Positions 61,996-64,000 of a DNA stretch of 64,000 nt are shown here, piece by piece. The stretch is from Raffaelea ambrosiae (Eukaryota > Ascomycota > Sordariomycetes > Ophiostomatales > Ophiostomataceae). Numbering within the stretch: position 1 is the stretch's first letter; each line of letters opens with the position of its first letter. The position numbers and the translations under genes are program-made. The stretch covers positions 1,989,950-2,053,949 of the forward strand of contig PCDI01000006.1 of NCBI GenBank assembly GCA_002778195.1, in the 5' to 3' direction. The notes below the pieces were generated by a model. It was not told the origin of the DNA, searched no databases, and was given only the letters and a program-made list of their open reading frames with translations.

Positions 61996-63736
61996 CTACG
62001 ACCACAGAATGTTAAACTTCTGAAGCGTCGTCTTGGGCGGCTCCGGCGGCTCCGGGTTGTCCAGGTAGATCTGGATAAAAGGCCGGATGGGGATCTCCTT
62101 GAGGGGCAGGATGCGGGTCTTCTTGTAGAACTTCCAGCCAAAGTACAGGATCAGGATGAAGGGGATGTTGAAGTAGGACGACACAAAGGTCTCGCTGTCC
62201 CAGTGGCCCTTCATAAAGGTGGTGTAGCCGCTCGTCAGCAGGAGCAGCGAGAAGAGCACCATGCAGCCCCACGGCAGCCACGGCATCAGCGGCGCGGCCC
62301 ACGGCAGCTCCGTGCGACTGATGCCCTGCGCCTTGCAGCCGTAGTAGAAGCGCAGGTAGGTGATGCAGATGATCATCCAGTTGGTCAGCGTGGCGATGGA
62401 GATGAGGTCCTGCAGCCAGCCGAACACGGTCGACGCCGAGTCGGACAGCGTCATGTAGCCCAGGCACATGAACACGCCGAAAAAGGCAATGGCCAGGTAG
62501 GGCACGCCGAAGCGGTTGAGGCGCGTAAAGATGCGCGGCGCGCGGCCCTCGCGCGCCAGGCCGTACAGCGTGCGGCTGCCCGACAGCATGCCCGAGTTGG
62601 CCGCCGACCAGGCGCTGGTCAGCACGATGGCGTTGATGACGTGCGGCATCACCTTGATGCCGGCCAGGTTGGCGGCAATCACAAACGGCGACTCGGCCGC
62701 CGTGCCCGAGTCCTGCAGCAGCGACGGGCTGTTGGACGGCACCACCATGCCCACCATCAGGATCGACACAATGTAGAAGATGGCCACCCGCCAGAAGATG
62801 CGGCGCGCCGCCAGCGGGATGGCCCGGCGCGGGCTCTGCACCTCGGCCGCCGCCAGCGTGATGCCCTCCACGCCGGCATACGAGTACAGCGCGCTGTTGA
62901 ACGTGGTCCAGAAGCCGAGGAAGCGGCCGAGCGAGCCGGGCACCTCCAGGTACTGCACAAACGGGCCGGGGTGGTGCCAGTACTTGAACCCGATCACCTC
63001 GTGGTTCGGGCCGCCGCCGGCCGTGATGACAATGGCCATGATGTTCACCATGATGATCAGGATGATCTTGAGCATGGCAAAGGTGAACTCCATCTCGCCG
63101 TAGAGGCGGACAAAGAAGAGAGACGTGGCAATCGTGAGCAGAGAGAAGACGGTGATCCACTAGAGGGGGGAAGGGGGGGGGCATGGTTAGCACATGGTGG
63201 TTCCGTGGCTCTGAACAGGACGGCCAGAATAGAGAATGGGCCGAATCGCCAGAAAATACACATACGACAGCATTGTTGACCGTCACCCAGAACTCGACCA
63301 GCACGGCCGCCGCGACAATCTCGGCCGGCAGCGACACGATGGACGAGTAGATGGAGTTCCAGCCGTTGGCAAAGGCCAGCGCCGGGTCGACAAACGTGTC
63401 GGCATAGCGCACGATGCCGCCGTTGAGCGGGATCAGCGCGCCCATCTCGGCCACCGCCAGCACCACACCCGACGCGCCCATGCCGATGATGGAGTAGCCC
63501 AGCAGGGCGCCCAGCGGGCCCGCGTGCGCAATGGCGCGCCCCGACCCGAGGAAGAGACCCGTGCCGATCGTGCCGGCCAGCGCAATCATCTGGATGTGCC
63601 GCTGCTTGAGGCCCTGCTTGACCTCGCCGACCTCGTCGAACTTGCGCTGCATGTCCAGCACCTCGCCCGGGATGACCTCGACACCGGGCTCCGGCCCCCC
63701 GGCGTATTTCTCCTTGTCCTGGAATTCGTTCGACAT
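61996..63736 (-). CDS. Amino-acid permease, YAT (AAP) family
   Basis: Plasma-membrane amino-acid/H+ symporter of the fungal YAT family. Exons (minus strand) 63266-63736 and 61996-63159 around a 106-bp intron (GTATGT donor, CTCTAG acceptor after a C-run), joined in phase 0 at TVNNAV|WITVFSLL; 544 residues, normal for the family. The N-terminal cytosolic tail leads to LKQRHIQMIALAGTIGTGLF (TM1, with the conserved GTIGTGLF substrate loop), then twelve membrane segments in all. Other hallmarks: FANGWNSIYSSIVSLPAEI (TM3), the GVEGITLAAAEVQSPRRAIP loop, and SAANSGMLSGSRTLYGLARE. The C-terminus is a short charged tail (PEPPEPPKTTLQKF). Substrate range cannot be told; proline, GABA or general permeases are all possible. 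Confidence 0.92.
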
Positions 63737-64000
63737 CGTGAAGCCGCCTCTTTCTTTTGGGGCTGCAAAAAAAAATAAAAAATTGTCGTCTGTTGTAAAT
63801 GGTGTGCACCGATCGATCGGTGGGAAAAGACTTGGCTTCAGATGGCCAAGGCTTGTGGTCGATCAAGAGGGGGGGGGGGGGGGGGGGTTGACCAAGAAGA
63901 GCCAAGGGAACGATGGGCTTGGAACGGGTGTCTTGTGAAAGGGGGGCGCGGATAGCTTTATATATATAGATGTATATATAGTTATATATATGTATGCACA
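63737..64000. promoter_or_regulatory. Permease upstream region with poly-G and TA repeats
   Basis: Upstream of the permease start. It holds an A-run at 63766-63781, a run of about 19 G at 63870-63888, and alternating TATATA tracts at 63959-63993 at the window edge. The TA tracts lie about 220 bp from the ATG and could serve as a TATA region. Confidence 0.5.

Noticed and set aside
63955..64000. Telomere or centromere-type repeat at the right edge
   Set aside because: Simple TA dinucleotide tracts only; no TTAGGG units, and the window simply ends.

Overview
The window looks like nuclear DNA of a filamentous ascomycete (Pezizomycotina, probably Sordariomycetes). The evidence is short spliceosomal introns (about 50-260 bp) with GTANGT-type donors and CTAAC/CTGAC branch sites, GC-rich coding sequence, T/C-rich leaders, and fungal versions of UTP22, SKI3, RMI1, VPS51, ASF1, RNA14, Argonaute and SRO7. 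No bacterial, viral or organellar block was seen. One assembly gap of Ns lies at 36649-37633.

Layout. 1-26 kb is dense and conserved: the 3' end of a RasGAP_C protein, UTP22 (-), SKI3 (+), RMI1 (-), VPS51 (+), NIF3 (-), a BolA-like protein (+), a cytochrome P450 (+), ASF1 (-) and RNA14 (+). Most neighbours are divergent or convergent pairs. 26-32 kb holds a QDE-2-like Argonaute with a complete DEDH catalytic tetrad and a long T/C-rich leader. 31.7-37.8 kb has no credible gene, is strongly strand-asymmetric, and runs into the gap and a 35-bp minisatellite inside an intron of an allantoate-type MFS transporter whose 5' end is lost. 39.4-48.4 kb is AT-richer and accessory-looking: a gene built from microexons (several exactly 21 bp, one heptad each), a 2EXR-domain protein that overlaps it at a UAAUG, a secretory lipase, a relic resembling a fungal HNH-nuclease protein, and a small two-exon gene. 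48.4-64 kb holds SRO7/tomosyn, a secreted GH3 beta-glucosidase, a single-pass membrane protein, a nine-exon SDR divergent from a PhyH-family dioxygenase, and a YAT-family amino-acid permease.

Functional grouping. Most of the left half is housekeeping: ribosome biogenesis, RNA decay and 3'-end formation, chromatin assembly, genome stability and vesicle tethering. Argonaute supplies RNA silencing. The right half is mainly secretion, carbohydrate or lipid use and transport. The SDR/PhyH/permease trio could act together, but that is inference.

The most unusual signals are the heptad-per-microexon gene at 39.9-41.2 kb and its junction with the 2EXR gene; a minisatellite motif shared by introns of two unrelated genes (NIF3 and the MFS transporter) in the same sense orientation; a 39-bp repeat downstream of SKI3 that carries copies of the SKI3 stop-codon region; and a phase-forced GC-AG intron in Argonaute. 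Exon models come from reading-frame continuity and splice motifs by eye. No searches or RNA data were available.
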